NCBI GenBank assembly: GCA_016839845.1
Contig: JAEOTL010000189.1
Coordinates: 1-34,860, forward strand
Reading direction: 5' to 3'
Length of the DNA stretch: 34,860 nucleotides
Source of the DNA: Promethearchaeota archaeon
GTDB lineage: Archaea; Asgardarchaeota; Lokiarchaeia; Sigynarchaeales; SOKP01
Made by a program: the position numbers and the translations under genes. Under the pieces are notes generated by a model. The model was not told the origin of the DNA and did not search any database. It worked only from the letters and a program-made list of their open reading frames with translations. Below, one piece after another: positions 25,583 through 34,860 of the stretch; the stretch's first letter is position 1; the number at the start of each line of letters is the position of its first letter.

Positions 25583-28500
25583 TTAGTTTCTTGATGTTTG
25601 AGAGAGATTAAAGCAAATAATGGCTAGATCCAAGCTAAGCGCTGCAAACAAGAACGAGAAACCCATTTTCCAAAGTCTATTAAAACCATATGGATTTTTG
25701 TTCCACTTATCTCTCCCACCAAATTCTATCAATGCTCCAACTGCGAAGAATAAAGAAAAAGTTCCAAATAAGATTGAAGATTTTGCTATATATTTATTCA
25801 AAGTCTCCTCATCAACATAATCAAGGTATCCAAAATAGGTACCAAAATCCAAAAACAGACCAAGCCACCCTCCAATCACATCAATTATACCCAGTAAACC
25901 GAACACTTCAGCAATCCCAAACAAGGCAGCAAAGGCGGCCATAAAATTCCATTTCCTGAGGATATATACACCTGTAAGAAAGAAAACTATAGCAGAAATG
26001 AAGAATCCTAATGCTAATCCTGAAAGTAAAGCAGAAGAAAAAAGATTTGGACACAAAAATAGTAAACCTAGAAATACCGTCATACTAACAATAAACGCAA
26101 ACAATCCTATAATGAATATATAGGCTTGTACCTTATCATCTGTAAAAACGGTTAAGAGCCCAGCAAGAGTTCCAACAATTCCTCCCATAATCCCCATAGA
26201 TAATCCCACTCCAGTTATAAAGTCATACCCATTTATTTCTCCTTGAGAAAGAGAGCTAGATTTAAGATTGGGTTCAGATGATTGTTCTGGTTGATTATTT
26301 GTTATGGCATCATAAAAATTTCCTGAAAACCGAATGCACTTAAAAGTTTCCCCAAAAAAATATGAAGAATATTCAAATTCAAAGTTCGAAGAATTGATAT
26401 AAAAAAGAAGTATTGGTATCCAAAATCCAAGAAATTCACTTTTAACAATATCTATATCGTACTTAAAACTAAATTCTAAATCACCCGTCGTCTTAATCTC
26501 ATTCAAAGATAAAGTAATAGATATATCAAGAAATACACTTTGTAAGAATATTATGCCAATCAATAAAACAAATAAGGTTATAACAAGAAAGAGTGAAAAT
26601 ATAAAAATTATCAGAATGAAGATAAATATTAAAACCTTTATTATCAGCCAGAGTATATAAGCGAATATTGGCAGAATTTCCAAAAAAATGTCCACGATAA
26701 AATCTATGATTAATTTAACCAATTCTACAACCAACATAATGAGTGTGAGAAAAAAACCAATAGTTGCTTTTTTAAGAGCTTTCAAAGGTGCCCAGAACCA
26801 ATCATTAAAATCTTTTGGTCGAGGTCCCTGTGGAGAATTAGAAAAGTTACAGAACCAGGGGATAAAACCTAGAACAGAAATATAGAGATTCATGGTTGTC
26901 GCGGAGGTATTATTTTCCTTCGTAGATACATAATTATATACAGCAGCAGTTTCATTAGAAGTTTCATTCACCAGACACACGAGCAGTAAATTTAAAACTT
27001 CCATAGCATCCAATGAAGAAATACTAAATCTGATAATGACAAAATCAACTTCTTCACATGCTTGGTCTGAATCACCTTCTCTTCCAACTGATATAAATTT
27101 GAATAATTCCTCGTTGCTACTATAAATCGGTGTTTCATTCAGGGTTTCATTTTGTACATAAGCATTAAATAACGTCTCTGTAATTAGACTTGTCGGAATT
27201 ATTATTACATTCGGTCCTTCTTCAAAGGGGGTTCCTACACCGCTATCGTTCACATATAACTGGATAATATTCATGCACTCTTGTTCTTGATAATGACCAT
27301 TAAATACAGTACCATTTGATTCATAAATCGCTATTGTATTCGCTTTTTCTACCCCAATGGTCTCAACTTTAACCTTAAAACCGTTATTCGTATCAGCAAC
27401 TGAAAATTCAGTGGACTGTCCTGTAGTTTGAATTGAGTATGTTCTATCAGCAGAAATTAGTTTCAAATCCCACTTCTTTATTAAACCCCAATATCTGTCA
27501 ACATGCCACAGCTGAAGATTAAATGTTATCGTATTACCTTGAATTCGCATGTTATCCTCAATATCAATATAATAATGAAGATCGGTTGTACTTCCATGAG
27601 TACCATCAAAAAACGCATGGTATTTGGAGGATTCATAGTAATCTGCGGATTTTTTAGTTGAATAAAAGCAAGATTTTTCTCCAGAATCTAGAGAGAGTGT
27701 AGTTACAATCTGCAGTTTCCTTTCACTGGGAACTGAAGCAGAAATTGGACTTATCTCCAGCATAACATTTCGCTGGGGATCCCTATCTACAGGATCCCAC
27801 GCCCCATCACCATCCATATCCACATTAATGGGATTGGTATAATGAGTGAATATTTCTGCATAATCATTCCACCCATCCTCATCAGTGTCCCGTTTGGCCG
27901 GATTAGTAATCCATCCTTTAGTGTCAGCAGTTCCAGCTTGGACAAAAGTATTCGTCATAATATAAAATTCAGAAACTTTACATTTGTCGAAGAGGTATGT
28001 CCCATAAACTTCTACTTGTAGCACGTATTTCCCATAGAATTGATGAATTGTACCATTATTAAGAAATTCTGATATATCAAGAAAAATTTCATATGATATT
28101 GTTGATGTGTTATTATATTCACTGAAGTAGTCCAAGAGTAACGCATTATTTATTGTGTTATTAATTTCATCTTTAACAAGTTTGACTGTAATATTTCCTG
28201 CGCCAATTGGCGTTCCAATAGAATCTACTTTTAAAGTTAAATTTACGTCATATACTCTCCCTACATGTGGAATTTCAATATAGTTTTGCATTTCTACGTA
28301 ATTTTCACTTGAAATATTTAATGTTTTTAATGTTTGTCCGGTGCCACTATTATTTAGCCAAGTTATTTCACCTTGGGAAAGTTCCTTTCTATATACTCTC
28401 ACATCATCTATCTGTCCTGAGAAGTAATTCCCTCCGTTTCTTGCACCAATAGTAAGGTTAACTCCTGTAGATATTGTTTTATTCAATGTATCTTTAACAG

Positions 28501-31500
28501 TTGTGAGATTATCAAGAGTCCCATCAATATAGATTTTAATTCCTGAAGCAGAACTGGAACCATTATAAGCAACCACAATCAAATGCCATTCCCCATCATC
28601 AATTTGAGTAGAACCATCCACGATTAGTTCATTAGCATCCAAGTCATTAATTAAATGTGCCCGAATGACTCCATCGTTTTTACAATAGATATCATACCCT
28701 CTGTAATTATTTGTCACATTCATCTTTGCGATAATTGAACCATTAGCAGAAGAAGTCTTTACCCATGCTGACAGAGCATAAGATTGGTTCCGTTCAAAAT
28801 TTAAATAAGTGTTCTCACCTGTGTTAATGTATTCATTCACACCGTCGAATTCAAGTGAATAAGCACCAATTTTTCCTGCCTTCCAGTCTGCGCCTTCCAT
28901 ATTACATAATGTCCCGTTGCTCTCATAATAGCTTGAATCATTAGTAATTGATCCAGATCCTTCGTCCATCATCCACCATCCAATTTCCTCTATTGGAAAC
29001 TCAATGACCGCAGAATCTCCATAAATATCTTTATAGTCGATGGTAGAAGTGCCATTTACAAGCAGACCCATTTCGACACCATCCATGATGCCATCATTGT
29101 CAAAGTCCTCGTCGTTTGGATCTAAGTATCCTGCTACATCTATTTCAAATTGCTCCAACATGCACCCCGCATCAGTGTCATTAATCATTATAGCATAATT
29201 CCCTCGATAATCTAAATTGAGACTTTCTATAGTTTCTCGAATATCTACTACTTCACTTAAGTAGCGCGTGCTATTGTCTTCACTAGTTTGGTTAAACTCA
29301 CTAGATGTCTTATTAAAAAGAAGCAGATTGTCGTCAACTTTGTAAATTGATATATTAATATCAGGAACATTCTGAATTCCGTAGGTTCTATTGTTTTCTG
29401 GTTCGTTAATAGCTTCCCCGAAGGTTATCATGAATGCAATCTGAGCTGAGGCTGCTTTTTCACAGTTTACTCCAAGTGAAATTTCCACAGATTCATCCAG
29501 ATCATACCGATCTTCGATTGCGGCATGATGGTTCTTTACCTCTGCATTATCAGCTGCAAAATCATGATCGCTGTCAGCTGTAAGGGGATCTGTTTTAAAT
29601 CCCCATCCAATTACTTCTTCACCGTCAGTGAGTCCATCCCCATCTGTATCTGATTGGTTGAGACTTGTCCCAATATCATATTCCTTCTTGTCTGATAAAC
29701 CATCACCGTCGTAGTCCCACTTTTGGGGGTATGGGTCTAATTTATCTTCTAAACCATCATTGTCTGTATCAGAGTCTCGAGGATCGGTACCTGCGTTATA
29801 TTCCTCATAATCATCTAACCCATCGCCATCGGTATCATTTTTCCAGGGATTAGATCGCACAACAATCTGTCCATAAATTTCAGAGGTAATATTCCATCCA
29901 ATAACTTCGGTTCCATCTGTCAGTAGGTCACCGTCACAATCAGAATTATTAGCTTCCGTCCACACGGTTTGTTCACCGATACCAGTAACATTATGCCGTC
30001 CATCCCACAAACCGTCATCATCGGAGTCAGGGTCTAAGTAATCTGTAATATTATAATTAATTTCATATAAGTCAGTTAATCCGTCGTCATCTGCATCTGA
30101 GTAGGAGGTTACATTGTCATAAAATTCTAGAATCATTTCTTCAGTCTCATCGCTAATTCCGTTACCATTACTGTCGATAACCGAATTTATGATGAAACTT
30201 GCCACTGCGCTTTTATTTGCTGAAATAATTTCTACTTGCCCGCGATATTGAGCAGTTTCTTTAACTCGAAAATATTTAGAACTACAAAGACCACTGTCAT
30301 AGTCGGTGGTAGTAAAATTACTCTCTTTCTTGAAGATTGTCCAAATGTAGTCAAAATTGCTCGTATCGTAGGTATCATACCCATAAGCATTTAATTCTAT
30401 TTCTCCTGCTCCACTAGCAGGTCCAGCAAAGAATCCTTCATTTCCGGTCGAATTTTTACCGGAATACATATAATTGGATATAAGCACTAGAGGCGGGGCA
30501 TCTTCAACGATAACGCTAATATTTGACACTGCGGAGTATCCTAAATTATCAGTAACGTTGAGAATATAGGTATAGGAACCGTCGTGAAGAATCATAGAGG
30601 GAATTTTATCGGTAGAAAATGCGGTTGTACTGTTTGACCACTCATAATCTAAATCGAGTTCATCATTAAAGGCCTCGAAGATTGAAATATTAAGAGAGAT
30701 TTCCTGACCTTCTATTCCATAATACGTGAAAGGCCCAGCGATTTCTGGTATCTTTTCGATCACTGTTATATTTCTAATATCTGTATTGCTATTGCCATAG
30801 TGATCATACAACGTAAGGGATACGTTGTACACACCTGAATCAGCGTAAGCATGCTCTGGGGCAGACTCATTACTATAAGTTCCATCCCCAAATGACCAGA
30901 AGAACTTGAAATCTGAAGTTGTGATATTACTTCCAGAAATAAAAACCTCTGATGTAAAGTCAATCATCTCATCCTCAATAGTCTGATTAACGAAACTCTC
31001 AATCATCGCTCGAGGTTCTAAGTTTGAAATATTTATTAGAGCGCTTTTCTTTGTTATAAAATTACCATCGTCTAGTGTTATGGTAATTAGGTAATTTCCA
31101 CTAGACTCAAATAAATAATCTCCGTGATAGACAGAAAGGTATACTGAAGACATATTACTTAGCAATTCTAAGTCATTTTGATAGGTATTAATTCCAAAAT
31201 CCGCAAGGATCGGAGACCATTTATATGTAGCTTCTAATTCATAGACATACAGTTTAAACGGATTGAATTTATATCCTTTTTCGATTAATTGTAATTTGAT
31301 TTTATAATCAGTGCTTATAAAATCTAGATCAGTGAAAGTGTAGGAACCACTCATAGTAAATGAATTATTTAGAGTCGGAGTAGCGCATTCCACCCACGAA
31401 TTACTGGTATAATTATAGATGTTCACCGCGATCTGTTCTGTTATATTGGTTTTTAACGAATAGCTAACTTCACACGATTCAAACAGCTTTAATCTCTCAG

Positions 31501-34500
31501 AATTCATTTTATCAAGTGTAAGCTCGAAAGTCTCGTTTACATAATAGCGAGGTAGTAAATTGTCACCGACATTGTAATTTGAATCCCAACTGAATCCAAA
31601 TGCATCGAAATAATTATAGTATGTTCCTCCTGTCCATTCATTCGGCTTTAAACGGAAATTGGATAACGAGTCACCAGAATTTATGAAATCTTCGTCAGTA
31701 ACTTCTAGAGTACCATCAATAGAGATGTTAAACTTGTCAGTTGCAAAATCAAAATCTAATTTTATATGATACCAGGTATCACTATTCATAGTTTTAATAT
31801 TTTGCCAACTTCCGTTATAGAATTGGAAATATCCGTCATCACAGCGGAATTGGATAATAATACCTCCATTACCGTAGATATATTGATGCATCTGTTTCCC
31901 CGTAGCGGTCGTTAACCACCAATATTCAATCGTCCCGTCCGTTATCCCACTACCAAAATTATGACGTGCATAATAGCTATATGATTCAGCACGCAACACT
32001 TTCGAATGACCTTGGTGATCGCTCATAATTTTAAACATTGCATTGAATGTGCAGAAATCAATGAAATCAATATTAGTTCCTTCCGTATTATCCGCTTCAT
32101 CTTCAAAGCTGTATGTTCCTGCATATATATTAGGATTTGGCTTATTAGCGTTAAAGCTAAGATAATCTCCATTGACAGCGTCAACTTTCGCTTTATTATC
32201 ATCAAAGGAAGTTTCAGTAAAATCATATTCAATTTTAAGTAGATCCAGGAACAGTTGAAAATCAGCTATTTGATTGGTTGCTTCAAACCTAACCCGTAAT
32301 TCGAACTTTGAGTTATAGAAATCATGGATCGTCGTAGTATTTACTACTCGGGATACGGGTATTACGTAAGTTTCATTAAAAAACGAGGTGTGGGCAGAAG
32401 AATTCACCAAATACCAATCTGCTGCTGTAAAGTTATACAGACTGATATTAATTACCTGAGATATATCTGTTTTATACCCATATTTCAGAGTGATTGAGTC
32501 TATCGTATCACTTGGTATAGTGTTCTCCATCTTAAATTCTGTTTTGAAGTCCAACTCACTAGGGGAATTCTTATTGTCCCCAATGGTATAATTAGTATCC
32601 CACGAAAACCCAAAAGCGTCATAATATACATCAGATTCGGAATCTCCATTGTTCAAATAAAGTCTATCAGGATCGATATTTGATTCAAAGTTAAACGATC
32701 CATAAGTAACCCCATCAACAATTACACGCCATTTATTTTGAGCTAATCCCATATAACTTCCGGTGGTCCGTTCATAATCAATCCGATAATGATGCCATTC
32801 ATTATCTACATTCCATGAGCTATTAATAGTATGCCAAGAGCCGTCATAATATTCAAGAATATCGGATTTAATTCTCAATCTTAATAATTTGCTTCCTCCA
32901 GAATTTTGCGGTTGAATATTACTGTTTTGAGTGGAATCTGAAGTACACCACCAGAATTCAATAGTTCCATAAGTTTGGGTTCCCCCATCGAAGTAATGCA
33001 CTCCAGTTGCGGTAGCAGAATTCGTGTCATGAGAGTGTAATACTTTTGTATAGTTGCCGAAATCTGCATCAATATCTAATGTACAACCCGTCCCAGTAAA
33101 GCTATCGATAAAATCTATGGAAGTTCCGCTTGTGCCATCTGTCTCATTTTCGAAACTGTACGTGGCGGGATAATGACCAAACCCATCAGGTAATATTGTC
33201 GTATAATTTCCATCTTGGTCATTTAAGTCACCAATCACATCAATAGTTCCTTTATACATAGCAATGTCAGTATAATGATCCGGAACGTCGAAATTATCAT
33301 CTTGGTAGGCAACTTTCTCCCATCGATACTTAATAGTTAACATATCAAGATATAATTTAAACCCTGAACTGTTCAGTGCCTCGAATACTATCAAGATGGT
33401 GTTATACTGGCTTCTATAGCTTGAATTTAAAAGTGAATAGGTAAAATTAATAAAATCTGTAGTATTCGTCGAGTTCAACAGAGCCCATTCTTGATCATCA
33501 AAGTCATAGACTGAAACATTTATTATTTGGCTAATGTTAGTTTTTAAAGAATATTGTATGTCAACTGAGATAATATTATCATTAGCTCGTACTCCTTCTA
33601 AATCGAGTTTTGAAATTACCGAGATCCCATCAATGGGATCACTATTATCACCAATTGTATAATCAGGATCCCACGAATAACCAATAGCATCAATATAACT
33701 GTAATAACTATGCTCAATACCCTTGGTTGTAAACCTAATTTCGTCCATCGTTGTAGGAGATCCTCTAAAATTATATCCTCCAGAATCTTTTTGTGAACCA
33801 TCAACCCAGAGATGCCAATCAGTGGAACAATCAAACTCAATTTTGATATGATACCACGTGTCTTCATAAACAGACATAATATTATGCCATGAAGAATCAT
33901 AATATTTCAGGTATCCCCCATCGATTCTCATGAAAATGCTATTTGTTTTGTCTCCATCTTGAATTATAATATAGGTCTCTCTCCATCTACTCGTCGATCT
34001 TATCCACAATTCAACTGTTCCCGATGTTCTACTGATTGTCTGATTTAATATTAGGCCATCTCCTGAAGCATATGATGTGTCATGTAGCTCTACTACTTTA
34101 TTGTGTCCATCCAAATCTGAAATTACTTGTATTGTTCCTTGAGTCTCATCGACATCCCAGCCAGCGGGATCACTCCCATTTTCATCAGTTTCAAAACTAT
34201 AAGTTGCAGGATAGTGTTCACCTGGATTTTCACTCGTAAAACTAATTGAATTATTATCCTGACTTTGCAAGTTCCCATTCCATTGCCCTATACCGCTTAA
34301 TATAGTAAAGTCACTAATTAATGTGGGGATTTCCTCATTATCGTAAATAATGGAGTCTGAAATCTTAACCGAATAATATTCTGCTTTGAATTGATCAATG
34401 TTAAGAGTCACATTGACGCTTTCGATTCTAACTAATATAATGTATGTTTCATTGAAGTATTCAGAATTTAGTATTGAGTAATGATTAGTATAATAACTTG

Positions 34501-34860
34501 TATTGACTACAGTGGAATCAATCATCGTCCAGGTTTCATCGTGAAAATTATAGAGACTAATATTTACAAGCTGAGATCCGTTTGTTTTAAGCGAGTAGAA
34601 AATTTTTAAGTACTTTATAATTTCTTCCTCATTATAAGTCTCGAGTTGAAAAGCAGTCGTGAAGTTAATCACTGAATTTGAAGGAGAAATTTTTAGAGAA
34701 TCACCATCAAGGAATTGAATATCTCCTACCGAATCCACACTACCACCAGTGAACGTAAAATTATATGGATAAATAGGGACAAATTCGGATTTAAAATTGG
34801 CGGTGTAAATCTCTACTTGGTTTGACACTTGATCAAAATCGGCTGCTTGAATATAAAAGG
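25583..34860 (-). CDS. Giant surface protein 2, partial (N-terminus beyond the right edge)
   Basis: At least 3091 residues; the frame is open to 34860 and the visible start matches residue about 1120 of giant protein 1 (F-Y-I-Q-x-x-D-F-D-Q), so the true start lies outside the window. Visible order: three ConA-like units (cores near 34210-33640, 33150-32570 and 32110-31560), a PKD/Ig stretch (about 31020-30190), twelve D-x-D-x-D-G TSP3-type motifs, with the main block at about 30190-29550, and an extra LamG domain at about 28990-28370. A conserved block shared with giant protein 1 (Y-F/F-D-G-T/S-H-G-S-T-T-D-L-H-Y-Y) lies near 27600, a membrane bundle at about 26780-26530, a short outward segment and a multi-pass C-terminus. 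Many N-glycosylation sequons. Probably a surface adhesin or receptor paralogous to giant protein 1. It is followed by the PH-like and beta-helix genes. Confidence 0.85.
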   Translation of the reverse strand, partial: FYIQAADFDQVSNQVEIYTANFKSEFVPIYPYNFTFTGGSVDSVGDIQFLDGDSLKISPSNSVINFTTAFQLETYNEEEIIKYLKIFYSLKTNGSQLVNISLYNFHDETWTMIDSTVVNTSYYTNHYSILNSEYFNETYIILVRIESVNVTLNIDQFKAEYYSVKISDSIIYDNEEIPTLISDFTILSGIGQWNGNLQSQDNNSISFTSENPGEHYPATYSFETDENGSDPAGWDVDETQGTIQVISDLDGHNKVVELHDTSYASGDGLILNQTISRTSGTVELWIRSTSRWRETYIIIQDGDKTNSIFMRIDGGYLKYYDSSWHNIMSVYEDTWYHIKIEFDCSTDWHLWVDGSQKDSGGYNFRGSPTTMDEIRFTTKGIEHSYYSYIDAIGYSWDPDYTIGDNSDPIDGISVISKLDLEGVRANDNIISVDIQYSLKTNISQIINVSVYDFDDQEWALLNSTNTTDFINFTYSLLNSSYRSQYNTILIVFEALNSSGFKLYLDMLTIKYRWEKVAYQDDNFDVPDHYTDIAMYKGTIDVIGDLNDQDGNYTTILPDGFGHYPATYSFENETDGTSGTSIDFIDSFTGTGCTLDIDADFGNYTKVLHSHDTNSATATGVHYFDGGTQTYGTIEFWWCTSDSTQNSNIQPQNSGGSKLLRLRIKSDILEYYDGSWHTINSSWNVDNEWHHYRIDYERTTGSYMGLAQNKWRVIVDGVTYGSFNFESNIDPDRLYLNNGDSESDVYYDAFGFSWDTNYTIGDNKNSPSELDFKTEFKMENTIPSDTIDSITLKYGYKTDISQVINISLYNFTAADWYLVNSSAHTSFFNETYVIPVSRVVNTTTIHDFYNSKFELRVRFEATNQIADFQLFLDLLKIEYDFTETSFDDNKAKVDAVNGDYLSFNANKPNPNIYAGTYSFEDEADNTEGTNIDFIDFCTFNAMFKIMSDHQGHSKVLRAESYSYYARHNFGSGITDGTIEYWWLTTATGKQMHQYIYGNGGIIIQFRCDDGYFQFYNGSWQNIKTMNSDTWYHIKLDFDFATDKFNISIDGTLEVTDEDFINSGDSLSNFRLKPNEWTGGTYYNYFDAFGFSWDSNYNVGDNLLPRYYVNETFELTLDKMNSERLKLFESCEVSYSLKTNITEQIAVNIYNYTSNSWVECATPTLNNSFTMSGSYTFTDLDFISTDYKIKLQLIEKGYKFNPFKLYVYELEATYKWSPILADFGINTYQNDLELLSNMSSVYLSVYHGDYLFESSGNYLITITLDDGNFITKKSALINISNLEPRAMIESFVNQTIEDEMIDFTSEVFISGSNITTSDFKFFWSFGDGTYSNESAPEHAYADSGVYNVSLTLYDHYGNSNTDIRNITVIEKIPEIAGPFTYYGIEGQEISLNISIFEAFNDELDLDYEWSNSTTAFSTDKIPSMILHDGSYTYILNVTDNLGYSAVSNISVIVEDAPPLVLISNYMYSGKNSTGNEGFFAGPASGAGEIELNAYGYDTYDTSNFDYIWTIFKKESNFTTTDYDSGLCSSKYFRVKETAQYRGQVEIISANKSAVASFIINSVIDSNGNGISDETEEMILEFYDNVTSYSDADDDGLTDLYEINYNITDYLDPDSDDDGLWDGRHNVTGIGEQTVWTEANNSDCDGDLLTDGTEVIGWNITSEIYGQIVVRSNPWKNDTDGDGLDDYEEYNAGTDPRDSDTDNDGLEDKLDPYPQKWDYDGDGLSDKKEYDIGTSLNQSDTDGDGLTDGEEVIGWGFKTDPLTADSDHDFAADNAEVKNHHAAIEDRYDLDESVEISLGVNCEKAASAQIAFMITFGEAINEPENNRTYGIQNVPDINISIYKVDDNLLLFNKTSSEFNQTSEDNSTRYLSEVVDIRETIESLNLDYRGNYAIMINDTDAGCMLEQFEIDVAGYLDPNDEDFDNDGIMDGVEMGLLVNGTSTIDYKDIYGDSAVIEFPIEEIGWWMMDEGSGSITNDSSYYESNGTLCNMEGADWKAGKIGAYSLEFDGVNEYINTGENTYLNFERNQSYALSAWVKTSSANGSIIAKMNVTNNYRGYDIYCKNDGVIRAHLINDLDANELIVDGSTQIDDGEWHLIVVAYNGSSSASGIKIYIDGTLDNLTTVKDTLNKTISTGVNLTIGARNGGNYFSGQIDDVRVYRKELSQGEITWLNNSGTGQTLKTLNISSENYVEMQNYIEIPHVGRVYDVNLTLKVDSIGTPIGAGNITVKLVKDEINNTINNALLLDYFSEYNNTSTISYEIFLDISEFLNNGTIHQFYGKYVLQVEVYGTYLFDKCKVSEFYIMTNTFVQAGTADTKGWITNPAKRDTDEDGWNDYAEIFTHYTNPINVDMDGDGAWDPVDRDPQRNVMLEISPISASVPSERKLQIVTTLSLDSGEKSCFYSTKKSADYYESSKYHAFFDGTHGSTTDLHYYIDIEDNMRIQGNTITFNLQLWHVDRYWGLIKKWDLKLISADRTYSIQTTGQSTEFSVADTNNGFKVKVETIGVEKANTIAIYESNGTVFNGHYQEQECMNIIQLYVNDSGVGTPFEEGPNVIIIPTSLITETLFNAYVQNETLNETPIYSSNEELFKFISVGREGDSDQACEEVDFVIIRFSISSLDAMEVLNLLLVCLVNETSNETAAVYNYVSTKENNTSATTMNLYISVLGFIPWFCNFSNSPQGPRPKDFNDWFWAPLKALKKATIGFFLTLIMLVVELVKLIIDFIVDIFLEILPIFAYILWLIIKVLIFIFILIIFIFSLFLVITLFVLLIGIIFLQSVFLDISITLSLNEIKTTGDLEFSFKYDIDIVKSEFLGFWIPILLFYINSSNFEFEYSSYFFGETFKCIRFSGNFYDAITNNQPEQSSEPNLKSSSLSQGEINGYDFITGVGLSMGIMGGIVGTLAGLLTVFTDDKVQAYIFIIGLFAFIVSMTVFLGLLFLCPNLFSSALLSGLALGFFISAIVFFLTGVYILRKWNFMAAFAALFGIAEVFGLLGIIDVIGGWLGLFLDFGTYFGYLDYVDEETLNKYIAKSSILFGTFSLFFAVGALIEFGGRDKWNKNPYGFNRLWKMGFSFLFAALSLDLAIICFNLSQTSRN
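28370..28990 (-). other. Extra LamG/concanavalin domain inserted in giant protein 2
   Basis: This part of the giant gene encodes a canonical Laminin_G_3-like domain: W-W-M-M-D-E-G-S-G near its start, then Y-S-L-E-F-D-G-V-N-E-Y-I, A-W-V-K-T, W-H-L-I-V-V-A-Y, and the closing F-S-G-Q-I-D-D-V-R-V-Y-R. Giant protein 1 has no counterpart; its sequence passes from the D-F-D-K-D-G-I-M-D-G motif straight to the next shared block with only a short linker. Such domains usually bind sugars or proteins. Confidence 0.75.
31560..34210 (-). repeat. Three tandem ConA-like domain units inside giant protein 2
   Basis: Three units with W-Y-H or W-H-H codons near 33848, 32787 and 31768, a period of about 1,020-1,060 nt. 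From N- to C-terminus the core types are C, B, A, the reverse of giant protein 1. Type A is marked by E-W-T-G-G-T-Y-Y-N-Y-F-D-A, type B by Q-N-K-W and P-D-R-L, and type C by D-W-H-L-W-V-D-G and G-Y-N-F-R/K-G. Confidence 0.75.

Noticed and set aside
32006..32242. Overlapping open frames on both strands inside giant gene 2
   Set aside because: The giant frame is supported by its match to giant protein 1 over the same region; the others are by-products of base composition.

Overview
The window is AT-rich, tightly packed DNA that reads as archaeal, most likely from an Asgard archaeon of the Lokiarchaeia type. The reasons are TATA-like boxes in the gaps, GGTGAT/GTGAT-type ribosome binding sites, an MglA/Arf-like small GTPase next to a Roadblock/LC7 protein, leucine-rich repeats, short zinc-ribbon proteins, and very large PKD/LamG/TSP3-type surface proteins rich in N-glycosylation sequons. 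This assignment is inference; there is no rRNA or marker gene to confirm it, and I saw no tRNA, CRISPR array or intact insertion sequence.

Layout. 1-588: AT-rich gap with a repeated GTTGTGTA-type motif and a likely promoter. 589-3249: a small 'GTPase island' with a tail-anchored MglA-like GTPase (+), a Roadblock protein with a zinc ribbon (-), a zinc-ribbon protein with a decayed 5' end (+), and a small ORF (+) whose 3' part is duplicated in the gap after the GTPase. 3333-7556 (all -): two membrane proteins, a leucine-rich-repeat protein, a beta-helix-like membrane protein preceded by a 32-codon truncated copy of its own start, and a secreted/membrane zinc-dependent phospholipase C-like protein. 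7573-20589 (-): a 4338-residue surface protein, 16 nt upstream of the phospholipase gene and probably in its operon. 20590-20912: a divergent control region with three evenly spaced 20-bp palindromes. 20913-23102 (+): an SBBP beta-propeller/Fn3-like surface protein. 23103-23860: a gap with the remains of a subtilisin-like protease gene. 23861-34860 (all -): a second beta-helix-like protein, a PH-like membrane protein, and a second giant surface protein that runs off the right edge.

How the parts relate. The two giant proteins are paralogs that align through the three-unit ConA-like region, the PKD/Ig stretch, the calcium-binding TSP3-type stretch and the first membrane bundle. Each is followed by one small gene and then a beta-helix-like gene, so the right half looks like a duplicated locus. 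The first and third ConA-like cores are exchanged between the two paralogs while the linkers keep their positions. Giant 2 carries an extra canonical LamG domain, and giant 1 carries an extra ectodomain between its two membrane bundles. The probable theme is a large cell-surface adhesion or recognition apparatus with its own regulation, beside an MglA/MglB-like switch; a functional link between the two is only a guess from proximity.
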